Assembly (NCBI GenBank): GCA_964503525.1
Contig: CAZCZY010000010.1
Coordinates: 1 to 32,080, forward strand
Direction: 5' to 3'
Source of the DNA: CAZCZY01 sp964503525
GTDB taxonomy: Bacteria > Patescibacteriota > JAUYIX01
Length of the DNA stretch: 32,080 bases
Shown piece after piece: positions 23,463 to 31,035 of this stretch (position 1 is its first letter; every line of letters begins with the position of its first letter). Made by a program: the position numbers and the translations under genes. Below the pieces are notes generated by a model, which was not told where the DNA came from, searched no databases, and was given only the letters and a program-made list of their open reading frames with translations.

Positions 23463-23491
23463 ATTGTAGCCGAACAAAAACCGAACGTCAA
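23463..23491 (-). promoter_or_regulatory. lexA operon promoter
   Basis: On the minus strand TTGACG (complement of 23486-23491), a 17-bp spacer and TACAAT (complement of 23463-23468). The 59-aa gene ATG at 23455 is 7 nt beyond the -10 box. Confidence 0.75.
23472..23486 (-). promoter_or_regulatory. LexA operator, GTTC-N7-GTTC direct repeat
   Basis: Reading the minus strand, GTTC-GGTTTTT-GTTC lies between the -35 and -10 boxes, with its first half sharing one base with the -35. This is the direct-repeat form known for alphaproteobacterial LexA, not the inverted GAAC-N4-GTTC form of Gram-positives. Location and form suggest autoregulation. Confidence 0.65.
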
Positions 23492-23566
23492 GACTACTTA
23501 TGCACAATAGTGTGAATCATACGAGAGAGCGGTCGCCGAGAGAGAAGCTGGTATGCCTGCAGCCAG

Positions 23567-25117
23567 TTAAATACTCAGCGCGAGGCTCTTCTTAGCAAAA
23601 ATCACCGCAAAGTCATCGCGGAAAACTTCCTCAAAACGATTGTCCGTCTTTAACTTTCCCACAAGGCGATGGTCCGGACGCACCACCACAACGTCGATTT
23701 CGTAGTTAGTCATTTTTTGTTCCCAGCCCTCCTCTGTTCGGTCAATGACAAAGTACTCATTTATGACCCGGACGCCATCCATTTCCCAACTTGGCATTCG
23801 GCCGTCAATAAAAGTTTTAAACCAGGGGACCTGATACAACAAATAGCCGCCCCAGGCGTACTCATTAAAGATGCGGCTGGTAGAATACTCGTCGTGTTCG
23901 GCTAAAAACTGGGCTGCGCCAACCGGGTATTTTCCTTGCTCAAATACTTTTGGGTTGCGGTTTACGGTCCAAAGCTGCTCAAATGGGACGGTCGCCGCAA
24001 TTCCTACAGAAACTGCCAGCGTAATACCAACCAATACCGGCCATACGCGCAATACTTTTGGTAGCGTGTGTGGAGCAAATTCCCAAACCGACATCACAAC
24101 GAGTGGAACCGCAAATAAATAAAAGATCGGCATGTTTCTGACTGCGGTCAACCCAGAAATCCAAAAAATCACGACAAGTCCAAGCCAAAATAAGTCGACG
24201 CGCGTTTTTTTGAGGGCGAGGGCCACCATCAGCACGGCGCTCACTGCAAAAAATACGAGTCCATTGGAGCCGTTGATGTCCGGTACAAACCATTCGACGA
24301 TATTACGGTGCAGATCTTTATCTCCGAGGGTTCGTACTGCCTCGATCCAAACACCAGTGCCGTAAGGATTGGCGAGAGTTGCAACTCCTGCCAGGAGTGA
24401 CGCTAGTACAAGGCCAAATAATGGACGAACAGCCGACCCCCAGGTGTGAGCGGGTCGCGCCAAAACTTCCAACAGGGCAATTCCTAAGGCCAAACCAAGC
24501 ACAACCAGTCCAGCCACAAAACTGCCATGCCAGTTGGCCCAAACAGCAAACAAAATCGGTAATATCCAGATCCAACGCGTGCGGTGATTCTCACGCCAGC
24601 GCTGGACAATCCCAACGGTCAGTAACAAAAACAAATACGTAAACATTTGGGGCCTGGCACCCAGAAACGGTTGCGAAAACACGGCGATGAGCAGACCCGC
24701 GATCAAAACCCACGACCAATCCAGGCGTGGCTTGGGCGGAAGGGCAAAGCGCAGTGCCAGAGTGTATGCGGCCGTGACTATGAGTGCGTAATACACCGAC
24801 ACCAGTCGCAATCCACCCACCTTAGAAATCAGTGCCATCGCAACATCCTGCGCATACTCGTGGTGCACCCACGGAAAACTAGAAAATGTATGCGAGTACC
24901 AATCAGTGCGAGGGATGCCCATCTTTAAAATATCGTTGCCGGAGCGAACATGCCAAAACAAATCAGGATCTAGCGCCGGTCGCCATACGGTAAAGAAAAT
25001 CGCAATCACGAGCAGCGTGGCAAACCAGGACACAGCGATAATTTCGTTGTGGGGCTTAAGTTGTAGCCAGGAGCGCCAGCGACGCCAATTTACAAGCCAA
25101 TTGAGACGTTTATGCAT
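23567..25117 (-). CDS. polytopic membrane protein, GT-C glycosyltransferase-like
   Basis: 516 aa with about 10-11 TM helices between residues 25 and 390 and a soluble C-terminal domain (about 400-516). The first extracytoplasmic loop has DPDLFWHVRSGNDILKMGIPRTDWYSHTF, a D-x-D pattern followed by W-H, G and D-x-S that is characteristic of GT-C-type lipid-phosphosugar glycosyltransferase-like families. The C-terminal region (FNEYAWGGYLLYQVPWFKTFIDGR) also recurs in these proteins. Sugar donor and acceptor are unknown. Start ATG 25117 with no SD; a small hairpin (25135-25152) lies in its leader. The gap to glutamate dehydrogenase is 80 nt. Confidence 0.65.
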   Translation of the reverse strand: MHKRLNWLVNWRRWRSWLQLKPHNEIIAVSWFATLLVIAIFFTVWRPALDPDLFWHVRSGNDILKMGIPRTDWYSHTFSSFPWVHHEYAQDVAMALISKVGGLRLVSVYYALIVTAAYTLALRFALPPKPRLDWSWVLIAGLLIAVFSQPFLGARPQMFTYLFLLLTVGIVQRWRENHRTRWIWILPILFAVWANWHGSFVAGLVVLGLALGIALLEVLARPAHTWGSAVRPLFGLVLASLLAGVATLANPYGTGVWIEAVRTLGDKDLHRNIVEWFVPDINGSNGLVFFAVSAVLMVALALKKTRVDLFWLGLVVIFWISGLTAVRNMPIFYLFAVPLVVMSVWEFAPHTLPKVLRVWPVLVGITLAVSVGIAATVPFEQLWTVNRNPKVFEQGKYPVGAAQFLAEHDEYSTSRIFNEYAWGGYLLYQVPWFKTFIDGRMPSWEMDGVRVINEYFVIDRTEEGWEQKMTNYEIDVVVVRPDHRLVGKLKTDNRFEEVFRDDFAVIFAKKSLALSI

Positions 25118-25197
25118 AAAGTCTTGGCATGCTAGCAGACCACAGCGTCTGCGCGAACTCTATCAATCCAGCACGCCAACTACTGGACCACAACTAC

Positions 25198-26466
25198 TTA
25201 TTTTAGCGCAGCAGCTAAACGCATCACGGCGACCACGCCGGCGGCTTTTCGCAGAGAAATCTTTTTTTCTTGGGAGGTTTGCCAGACGGCCTCAAACGCC
25301 GCAGTCATTTTTTCTTGCAGTTTTTTGAAAACTTCCTCACGCGTCCAGTGTGTCCCCTCTCGATTTTGCACCCACTCAAAGTAGCTCGTGGTAACGCCGC
25401 CGGCGTTCGCCAAAATATCCGGGATCACCACAATATTTTTTGACTCAAGCATCGCGTCGGCCTCTGGCGTAGTTGGTCCGTTGGCGAGCTCGAGAATAGC
25501 GCGCGCACGGACAGTCGCCGCGTTATCTTTTGTAATCTGGTTTTCTAATGCGGCGGGGCAGAGCAGCTCAACGTCCAGCGCAAGTTGTTCGTCTATAGAA
25601 ATATTTTGTACGGAATTACTTTGTGCTCCTGTAAAACCGATAACTGAGTGGGTTTGTTTCTTGTGTTCGATTACGGCGGGGATGTCCAAACCAGCCGGAG
25701 CAAAAATGCCACCCTTAGAATCCGAGACGGAGACGACTTTAAAACCCAATTGGTGTAACCGGAGTGCTAAAAATGATCCAGCATTACCAAATCCAATAAT
25801 CGCAGCTCGTGTTTTTTCGGGTAGCATCTCGAGTTTTTGAGCGGCTTGTTGCCAGACATACACTGCGCCCTCGCTGGTGGCGACATCGCGGCCTTCACTG
25901 CCGCCGGCTTCGATCGGCTTGCCGGTGATGACACCGGGCTCAGCGTGGCCGACATATTTTTCGTACTCGTCGCGGATCCAGGCCATGATTTGTGGGGTCG
26001 TGTTGACGTCAGGAGCGGGCACGTCTTTGTCAACGCCAATGACATCGGCGATGCCGCGGGCGTAGGCGCGGGAGAGCGCTTCGAGTTCGTCGGGAGCGAG
26101 TGTTTTGGGGTCAACAATGACGCCACCCTTACCGCCACCCATGGGAATATCAGCGACCGCGGTTTTTAGTGTCATCCACAGGGAGAGCGCTTTGACTTCG
26201 TCGAGCGAAACATTTTGATGAAATCTGATTCCGCCTTTGTACGGGCCGCGCGCGTTGTTGTGTTGGGCACGGTACCCTGTAAAAATTTCTAACTGGCCCG
26301 TGGGCTGTCCCATCGTCATCGAATTTCCGGACGTTCGTAACAATGGGAGCGAAACTTCCACGATGCGGTCGTGGTGTTCGAGCCGACGTAAAACATCCGC
26401 ACTCACGCCGGCAAGCGCTGCAGCAGTTCTAAGTTGGGTTAGCGCATTTGCAAAGGCACTGGACAT
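25198..26466 (-). CDS. Glu/Leu/Phe/Val dehydrogenase (probable glutamate dehydrogenase)
   Basis: 422 aa, normal length. Oxidatively deaminates glutamate to 2-oxoglutarate, or the reverse. Visible: GPYKGGIRFH, the catalytic-lysine loop PMGGGKGGV (108-116, Lys113), PAPDVNT with the catalytic Asp153, and a Rossmann GFGNAG (225-230). The acidic versus basic residue that sets NAD or NADP preference cannot be judged safely. A possible -10 TAAGAT lies 6 nt before the ATG. It follows the 486-aa gene by 19 nt, so it may be co-transcribed with it. Confidence 0.92.
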   Translation of the reverse strand: MSSAFANALTQLRTAAALAGVSADVLRRLEHHDRIVEVSLPLLRTSGNSMTMGQPTGQLEIFTGYRAQHNNARGPYKGGIRFHQNVSLDEVKALSLWMTLKTAVADIPMGGGKGGVIVDPKTLAPDELEALSRAYARGIADVIGVDKDVPAPDVNTTPQIMAWIRDEYEKYVGHAEPGVITGKPIEAGGSEGRDVATSEGAVYVWQQAAQKLEMLPEKTRAAIIGFGNAGSFLALRLHQLGFKVVSVSDSKGGIFAPAGLDIPAVIEHKKQTHSVIGFTGAQSNSVQNISIDEQLALDVELLCPAALENQITKDNAATVRARAILELANGPTTPEADAMLESKNIVVIPDILANAGGVTTSYFEWVQNREGTHWTREEVFKKLQEKMTAAFEAVWQTSQEKKISLRKAAGVVAVMRLAAALK

Positions 26467-26485
26467 GCCCGTATCTTACCAGATG

Positions 26486-27946
26486 CTAACGAAACGCCTG
26501 ACTAACAATGCGGGTAAGCCACTGCGGAAAATCGCGGCTGACCATGCCTTCTTTGAGACCCGGGGGTGCGGTGCCGAGTATTTGAGTGATGTGTTCGTAC
26601 TCGCCCTTTTTGCCTGCCACACGCTCTACCAGGGCGAACCCATTGCCTCCGCTAAACGCGATGACGCGCTGCATCGGACCCTCTTTTTCGTACAGGGCTG
26701 CAAGTTCCTGACGATTTTTCTTGCGTTGCTCAGTGACCCCACTCGCGTCCTCACTCTTGCGGGTTTCAAAGGCAGCCCAAAAACTACCCGGCTTTGGTCG
26801 CTTAGTTTTTGCGTCTATAATCCGTTCTCGTCCAAACAATCGTCTAAAGGCTTGGCCTTGTGACTTGACGGTGGCGAGTTTTTTTTCGATTTCTGCGGTG
26901 GGTGCGCCAGATTCTTTCCAGCCCGGTAACGCTTGTTTCATCTCTTGTCCCGTCAAAAAATCCATGGCTTGCCAGTATGTGGTTAGGTCCACTGGCCGAT
27001 GCATGTGCCACGGGACAACTTCGCGGGGGGATCTGAGTTGTGCTTGACCTTCACCCTCAAGAATCGCGTCGAACAATTTATCCCGCAGTTTGTTTATCAA
27101 AATATTTTGCTTTTCTTCATCTAGAGAATCAAATGTTGCAAAAGTTTGGTCTAGATTCTTCTCCCCTGTGATTTCTTCTAGGCGCGCAAAGCCACGGTTG
27201 TTTTTTTCTGTGACGAGGCGAAGCTCAGAATCCATGCCGCCTAAAAATTCTTTTTCAAAATCTCGCAAGTTTTCCGCTTCATTTTTTTTGTTTTCTAATT
27301 CGAGCTCTTGCAGTGCTCGTTCGTCCAAGATCTCCGCAACCCCTGGTCGCTCACTAATGTTTTTGATGATTTCGTTTAATTTTTGTGTGTGCTCACGGTA
27401 GCGCGCTAGAGTTTTGTCCACGGCGAGAGTGCGACGTTCTTCAATTTCGCGGCTACGGGCAAAAATATCCGAATACAATCTGTCGCCGATATGATTCTTA
27501 AGCTCGAGGTATTTAATAAGCTCGAGTCGCTGCGCTTCTGTGGGCGCGTCGGGAGTATCCAACTCTATAATTTTTTGGTCGAGCGCTTTGAGCGCGTCGG
27601 CGTAGTCTTTGGTAATAAAATTATTGGCGATCAATGAGTCGTAGTCAGCGGGTGCGATGTCGCCCAACGGATCGTGTTCTTGTAAGGCGCGAACTTCTCG
27701 CTCGCTGGCGCTATGGTACTCGGCGAGCTCTTTGACCTTTCGATCGTGCCACTCAACTTGTTTCTCAATAGTTTTACGCGACTTGGTCTCGTTGCGCAGG
27801 TTATTATCACCCTGGGCGATTGTGTCGGTGATTTGTTTGGCCGATGGAAGACCCTCGGCAGGGCTAGCCAAAGTCTCCATGTCTTTTGTCGTGGCCAGTT
27901 CCTGGCCACTTTCGTGGATTGGGCCTGGTGATGGGCGCTCGGGCAT
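26486..27946 (-). CDS. hypothetical coiled-coil-rich cytoplasmic protein, 486 aa
   Basis: ATG at 27946 (a TTG directly before it is in frame). No family is recognised. The protein is charged and lacks signal or TM segments. Residues about 35-100 and 150-260 are Glu/Lys/Arg-rich with heptad-like spacing, suggesting coiled coils. The C-terminal 200 residues are more globular, with W-containing segments (VPWHMHRPVDLTTYWQAMDFLTGQ) and an end motif GNGFALVERV. The near-consensus promoter suggests substantial expression. It is next to tRNA-Leu and upstream of glutamate dehydrogenase. Function unknown. Confidence 0.6.
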   Translation of the reverse strand: MPERPSPGPIHESGQELATTKDMETLASPAEGLPSAKQITDTIAQGDNNLRNETKSRKTIEKQVEWHDRKVKELAEYHSASEREVRALQEHDPLGDIAPADYDSLIANNFITKDYADALKALDQKIIELDTPDAPTEAQRLELIKYLELKNHIGDRLYSDIFARSREIEERRTLAVDKTLARYREHTQKLNEIIKNISERPGVAEILDERALQELELENKKNEAENLRDFEKEFLGGMDSELRLVTEKNNRGFARLEEITGEKNLDQTFATFDSLDEEKQNILINKLRDKLFDAILEGEGQAQLRSPREVVPWHMHRPVDLTTYWQAMDFLTGQEMKQALPGWKESGAPTAEIEKKLATVKSQGQAFRRLFGRERIIDAKTKRPKPGSFWAAFETRKSEDASGVTEQRKKNRQELAALYEKEGPMQRVIAFSGGNGFALVERVAGKKGEYEHITQILGTAPPGLKEGMVSRDFPQWLTRIVSQAFR

Positions 27947-27975
27947 CAAGGGGTGCTTTTAGGAAGTTTGACCAT

Positions 27976-28004
27976 ATTATACAGTATATTCACGAACTAG
28001 TCAA
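27976..28004 (-). promoter_or_regulatory. near-consensus promoter of the 486-aa gene
   Basis: Minus strand: TTGACT (complement of 27999-28004), 17-bp spacer, perfect TATAAT (complement of 27976-27981). The predicted start leaves about 22 nt of leader before ATG 27946. It lies 12 bp after the tRNA-Leu 3' end. Confidence 0.75.
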
Positions 28005-28015
28005 ATTTACCCTAT

Positions 28016-28102
28016 TGGTGGGCGAGAGAGGACTCGAACCTCCACGGTTTATACAACCGCCAGGTCCTAAGCCTGGTGCGTCTGCCATTCCGCCACTCGC
28101 CC
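28016..28102 (-). tRNA. tRNA-Leu (anticodon UAG)
   Basis: Minus strand, 87 nt including an encoded CCA (complement of 28016-28018). Acceptor stem GGGCGAG/CTCGCCC, D arm with GGCAGA, anticodon stem CCAGG/CCTGG with loop CTTAGGA so the anticodon is TAG (complement of 28067-28069), a long class II variable arm, and a T arm with TTCGAGT. The fold is complete and typical of tRNA-Leu. Confidence 0.97.
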
Positions 28103-28184
28103 ATGCAGACACGAGAATAACACGCCAAGAAAGATTTAATCTTTTTTTAATGTATGTCCCGGTAGTCTATGGACGGTCGAACGA

Positions 28185-28213
28185 TTGACAATAGAGTGTT
28201 TTAGTGCTATTGA
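28185..28213 (+). promoter_or_regulatory. promoter of the 28.3-30.5 kb cassette
   Basis: TTGACA (28185-28190), 17-bp spacer, TATTGA (28208-28213). The predicted leader to ATG 28297 is about 75 nt and ends in a strong SD. It is divergent from tRNA-Leu. Confidence 0.6.
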
Positions 28214-28296
28214 TTGCTGTTCGAATCGTGGCCCTTTGCGGCGCAAGTTCGAGCATTTCCTTAACAACGAAACACAGAAGAGAGAGGAGAACGTTA

Positions 28297-29118
28297 ATGG
28301 ATTTGAAAGACATCCTTCCCCTTACGAAAGAGACGGCGGCCAAGAGTGCAGCGCCCGGCGCGTTTGCCATGGCGCTGCGACCCATCTTCCGTATCATCTA
28401 CGGCGTCATTGGTGAGGACAAGGTTCTTGCCGGTGGCGATGAGTTAACCGACGGCCTGGCCAAGGCTATGGAAGTGGGTGGTGGCTTCCTTTTGAAGGAC
28501 AGCGCGCGCCATCCCTACTGGGACATCTTTTGTACCAGTGCTGGCATGGCGGGCGCGGAGGAACTGCGTCGTTTTCACGAGCAGCACAAGTCCAAGCTCA
28601 GTCAGGCTGAGGAGCGCAAGGCCCAGACCACCATCGAGAACATCATGCGTCAGCGCGCGTCGGAGGCAACTCCGCGACCGCTGAAAGCATGGGTTGTCGG
28701 TTACCACAAGGACGGCCAGCCGAAGACGCGCTGGTTCTACGACCGCTCCTGCGTGAGCATGGCGCAGTTCTGCATCGACCATGGCGCAACTGACAGACCC
28801 CTGACGACCTTTCCGAGGTTGGTCAAGGAATGTCGAGAAGCGCAGTTGGAGCAGTGTCCCTGCTGTATCGACAAGGAGCGGTACTGGGATCTGATCGAGC
28901 GGGAAGTCACTGCCGCCAACATCGACGAGCGTTTCGCGGAGTTCGAGGAACGGCTCAAGGAAAAGATAAAGAAGACTTCACCGTTGACTGCGGAGCAGAA
29001 GAAGGAGCTTAAGCAGAAGGCGGATGATCTCGCTGGCACCGTGCGCGAAATCGGCACGATGCTCGACAAGGTCCTGGCACCGTTCAAGAAACTCGGTAGC
29101 GGACCAACCGGGTCCTAA
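28297..29118 (+). CDS. hypothetical protein, 273 aa, first gene of an unknown cassette
   Basis: ATG at 28297 with GAGGAG (28284-28289) 7 nt upstream; the open frame begins at 28204 but that part is leader. No family is recognised. The N-terminal third is A/G-rich with short hydrophobic stretches (GAFAMALRPIFRIIYGVIG), not a clear TM. It has RHPYWDIFCTSAGMAG, then a helical charged middle. A CPCC pair at about 218-221 (EQCPCCIDKERYWD) may bind metal. The C-terminal 70 residues are Lys/Glu-rich. Codon third positions look more GC-rich than in flanking housekeeping genes. The stop is 14 nt before the membrane gene. Confidence 0.6.
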   Translation: MDLKDILPLTKETAAKSAAPGAFAMALRPIFRIIYGVIGEDKVLAGGDELTDGLAKAMEVGGGFLLKDSARHPYWDIFCTSAGMAGAEELRRFHEQHKSKLSQAEERKAQTTIENIMRQRASEATPRPLKAWVVGYHKDGQPKTRWFYDRSCVSMAQFCIDHGATDRPLTTFPRLVKECREAQLEQCPCCIDKERYWDLIEREVTAANIDERFAEFEERLKEKIKKTSPLTAEQKKELKQKADDLAGTVREIGTMLDKVLAPFKKLGSGPTGS

Positions 29119-29132
29119 GAGAGGAGACAATC

Positions 29133-30527
29133 ATGTACGACGTTTTTGCGAATCTCTTGGACGCGGTTGTGTTCGTACTGCGAACCGCGCTCCAGGTCAT
29201 GTTCGTCCCCCCACTCGCCATCATCGCCCACATCGAAGAGTGGGTGACTCGTGATGCTACGCTGGCGGCGGTTGAAAAAAACTACAAGCGCTTGCGTAAT
29301 GGCATCCTTGTCGCGCTCCTCGGTTGCATCATTATCCCAATCGTCGGACTCAGTCTGGCGGTCCTGGCTGGAAACCATACGACGGCTGCACAAGTAATCA
29401 CGTGGCTGACTTGCATGGGGCTTGCCCTGTGCATCATCATCCTCGCAATTGCGGCAGCGCCGTTCCCGATCGTCTACACCGTGCTGGCCGATGTCTTAAC
29501 TAACACTGGCGCGGGACTTGCCAATCTCAAAGCGTTTTTCCGCGGAGGAAGTCACACTGACTATCCGCAGTTGGCGCAAACCCTGGCCATGGCCAAGAAC
29601 ATCCGTAAGTGGACGTGCTTGGTTGTAGGTCTCGTTATGGTGTTCTTCATCGGCGTGTTGCTGTCCGGGATGTTTGCAACCCCCAAGTATTTGGGGCTCG
29701 CTATTCTTGCAGCTCTCACGCTGGGCTTCTTAGCAGTTGGGTTCGAAATGTCGATGGGCCCACTAGTAAAGGGTGGACTCAAGTTCAGCGTCGGGCTGCT
29801 GCTGATCGGGCTCTTCGTACTCTCGGCACTTTACTTCTGGGGAGTTCTGGATCCAAAAACCGGAAAGCCTCCGAAGTCGGTCGTGTCGACGGAAGCAAGC
29901 AATGCTGACGAAGAGGCAGAAGGCGATGCGACCGATGGGTCGGACGATGAAGATGCGACTGCTGTCGAGCCGGCTTCTAGCAAGAAGTCTGGCAAGGCTG
30001 CACCTGCATCGTCCAAGCCCAAGGTCAAGAAGCCAGAGCCAACTGTCGGAGAGCTGGCGGAGCAAGCGAGACAAAGCACGCGCAAGCGCCTCACCGTCTC
30101 GGTTCTCAACCTTACTCCGTACTCACTTCACGCGATCGTTAGCTACGATCCGTGTCGCGGCAAGGACACGACAAAGGAAGAAATCCTTGTTCCCAAAAGA
30201 GGGTTCGAGGGAATCTTTGAGCAGATCGTGCCCTGTGACCAGCCGTTGTTTATGTCGGTCTACCGCGTCGCACCTGACGGGTCGGACGACATGACAAAAC
30301 GGTGGGAGTACTCGCTACACACGGAGGATCGTCGTTTTGAAAATAACGGCGAACCCTACAACTCAGGTCGTCTCGAGACGACAGCAAATGGGACTTTGAG
30401 GTTTGCTGTACTCGACAACGAGTACGACTCACACGGGCGACCTCTCGAAGTTGCTGCAGTAGGGGCAACCTCACCCCGGCTCAACAAGCCTCGGGTGTAC
30501 GACCCCACAACTCGTAGCTGGCGCTAA
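29133..30527 (+). CDS. hypothetical membrane protein with acidic linker and C-terminal beta domain, 464 aa
   Basis: ATG at 29133 with GAGGAG 6 nt upstream, almost the same leader as the preceding gene. About six TM helices (near 10-30, 55-78, 86-110, 163-183, 186-207, 216-240), then an acidic and Ser/Lys/Pro-rich linker (about 248-310) and a C-terminal beta-rich domain (about 318-440: LTVSVLNLTPYSLHAIVSYDPCRG, then IFEQIVPCDQPLFMSVYRVAPDG) with two cysteines. No family is recognised. Together with the upstream gene it forms a two-gene unit ending in a strong terminator. Confidence 0.6.
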   Translation: MYDVFANLLDAVVFVLRTALQVMFVPPLAIIAHIEEWVTRDATLAAVEKNYKRLRNGILVALLGCIIIPIVGLSLAVLAGNHTTAAQVITWLTCMGLALCIIILAIAAAPFPIVYTVLADVLTNTGAGLANLKAFFRGGSHTDYPQLAQTLAMAKNIRKWTCLVVGLVMVFFIGVLLSGMFATPKYLGLAILAALTLGFLAVGFEMSMGPLVKGGLKFSVGLLLIGLFVLSALYFWGVLDPKTGKPPKSVVSTEASNADEEAEGDATDGSDDEDATAVEPASSKKSGKAAPASSKPKVKKPEPTVGELAEQARQSTRKRLTVSVLNLTPYSLHAIVSYDPCRGKDTTKEEILVPKRGFEGIFEQIVPCDQPLFMSVYRVAPDGSDDMTKRWEYSLHTEDRRFENNGEPYNSGRLETTANGTLRFAVLDNEYDSHGRPLEVAAVGATSPRLNKPRVYDPTTRSWR

Positions 30528-30546
30528 AGGAGAGCGCCACCAATAA

Positions 30547-30580
30547 AAAAAGCCCTTCACTATCACGTGAAGGGCTTTTT
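30547..30580. terminator. strong bidirectional terminator
   Basis: A 14-bp inverted repeat with a GC-rich core and A/T ends (30547-30560 with 30567-30580, 6-nt loop) has a T-run on the plus side and an A-run before it, so it works in both directions. It serves the plus-strand cassette and the convergent minus-strand pilin gene. Confidence 0.9.
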
Positions 30581-30611
30581 CTTTTGACGCTACGAAGTCG
30601 CGCGGTACAGA

Positions 30612-30986
30612 CTACGCTGTCGGACTTCCTGTAAGGGCTGTGTTGATCGTGAATACGATGACGAGTGCCAGCAGAATAACCACAATACCGATAATCGCAT
30701 TTTTGATTGTGTTCTTGGCCTTTTCTAGCTTGCTTTCATCGCCACTGGATGTGATGTACAAGAATCCACCAATGATGAGATACAGCACTGCAACTGATCC
30801 TGCAATACCGAGTGCCCAACTGATCACAGAAATAATAAGCTCGGTAAAATCTGTCTGCTGAGCAAGGCCATCAATCGGGGGAACAGTCACTTGTGCAAAG
30901 GCATTTTTAGCCAAGGCTAATGCTGATCCGGCGGCAACTAGTGCGCCAGTGGTTCGGGCTATAGACTTAGATAGGAAGTTCTTCAT
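30612..30986 (-). CDS. TrbC/VirB2-type pilin-like protein
   Basis: 124 aa. A signal peptide is cleaved near FAQ (residue about 32). Two TM helices (about 50-77 and 93-115) flank the short loop YITSSGDESKLEKAKNTIKNAIIGI, the hallmark of the pilin-like conjugal-transfer family common in CPR genomes. These are presumed subunits of a type IV secretion or pilus-like apparatus; the rest of the machinery is not in the window. A perfect TATAAT -10 at 31025-31030 lies upstream, so it can be transcribed separately from the gene before it. Confidence 0.85.
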   Translation of the reverse strand: MKNFLSKSIARTTGALVAAGSALALAKNAFAQVTVPPIDGLAQQTDFTELIISVISWALGIAGSVAVLYLIIGGFLYITSSGDESKLEKAKNTIKNAIIGIVVILLALVIVFTINTALTGSPTA

Positions 30987-31005
30987 GGGATGTGTTTTTT
31001 TAGGA

Positions 31006-31014
31006 TGTGGATAA
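31006..31014. promoter_or_regulatory. perfect DnaA box in the pilin leader
   Basis: TGTGGATAA at 31006-31014 (complement TTATCCACA) matches the strict DnaA consensus. It lies just downstream of the predicted pilin transcription start. A single box may be coincidence. Confidence 0.35.
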
Positions 31015-31024
31015 GTACAAAACT

Positions 31025-31030
31025 ATTATA
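31025..31030 (-). promoter_or_regulatory. -10 box of the pilin-like gene
   Basis: TATAAT on the minus strand (complement of 31025-31030), 39 bp before ATG 30986. No good -35 is seen at 16-18 bp, so strength is unknown. Confidence 0.5.
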
Positions 31031-31035
31031 AAGCA

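Noticed and set aside
26237..26863. 208-codon plus-strand frame across glutamate dehydrogenase and the 486-aa gene
   Set aside because: Antisense to two genes and spans their boundary; no family pattern in the translation.
28120..28146. Small palindrome AAAGAT-TTA-ATCTTT followed by a T-run near tRNA-Leu
   Set aside because: The stem is AT-only and no plus-strand gene precedes it, so a terminator call is not justified.
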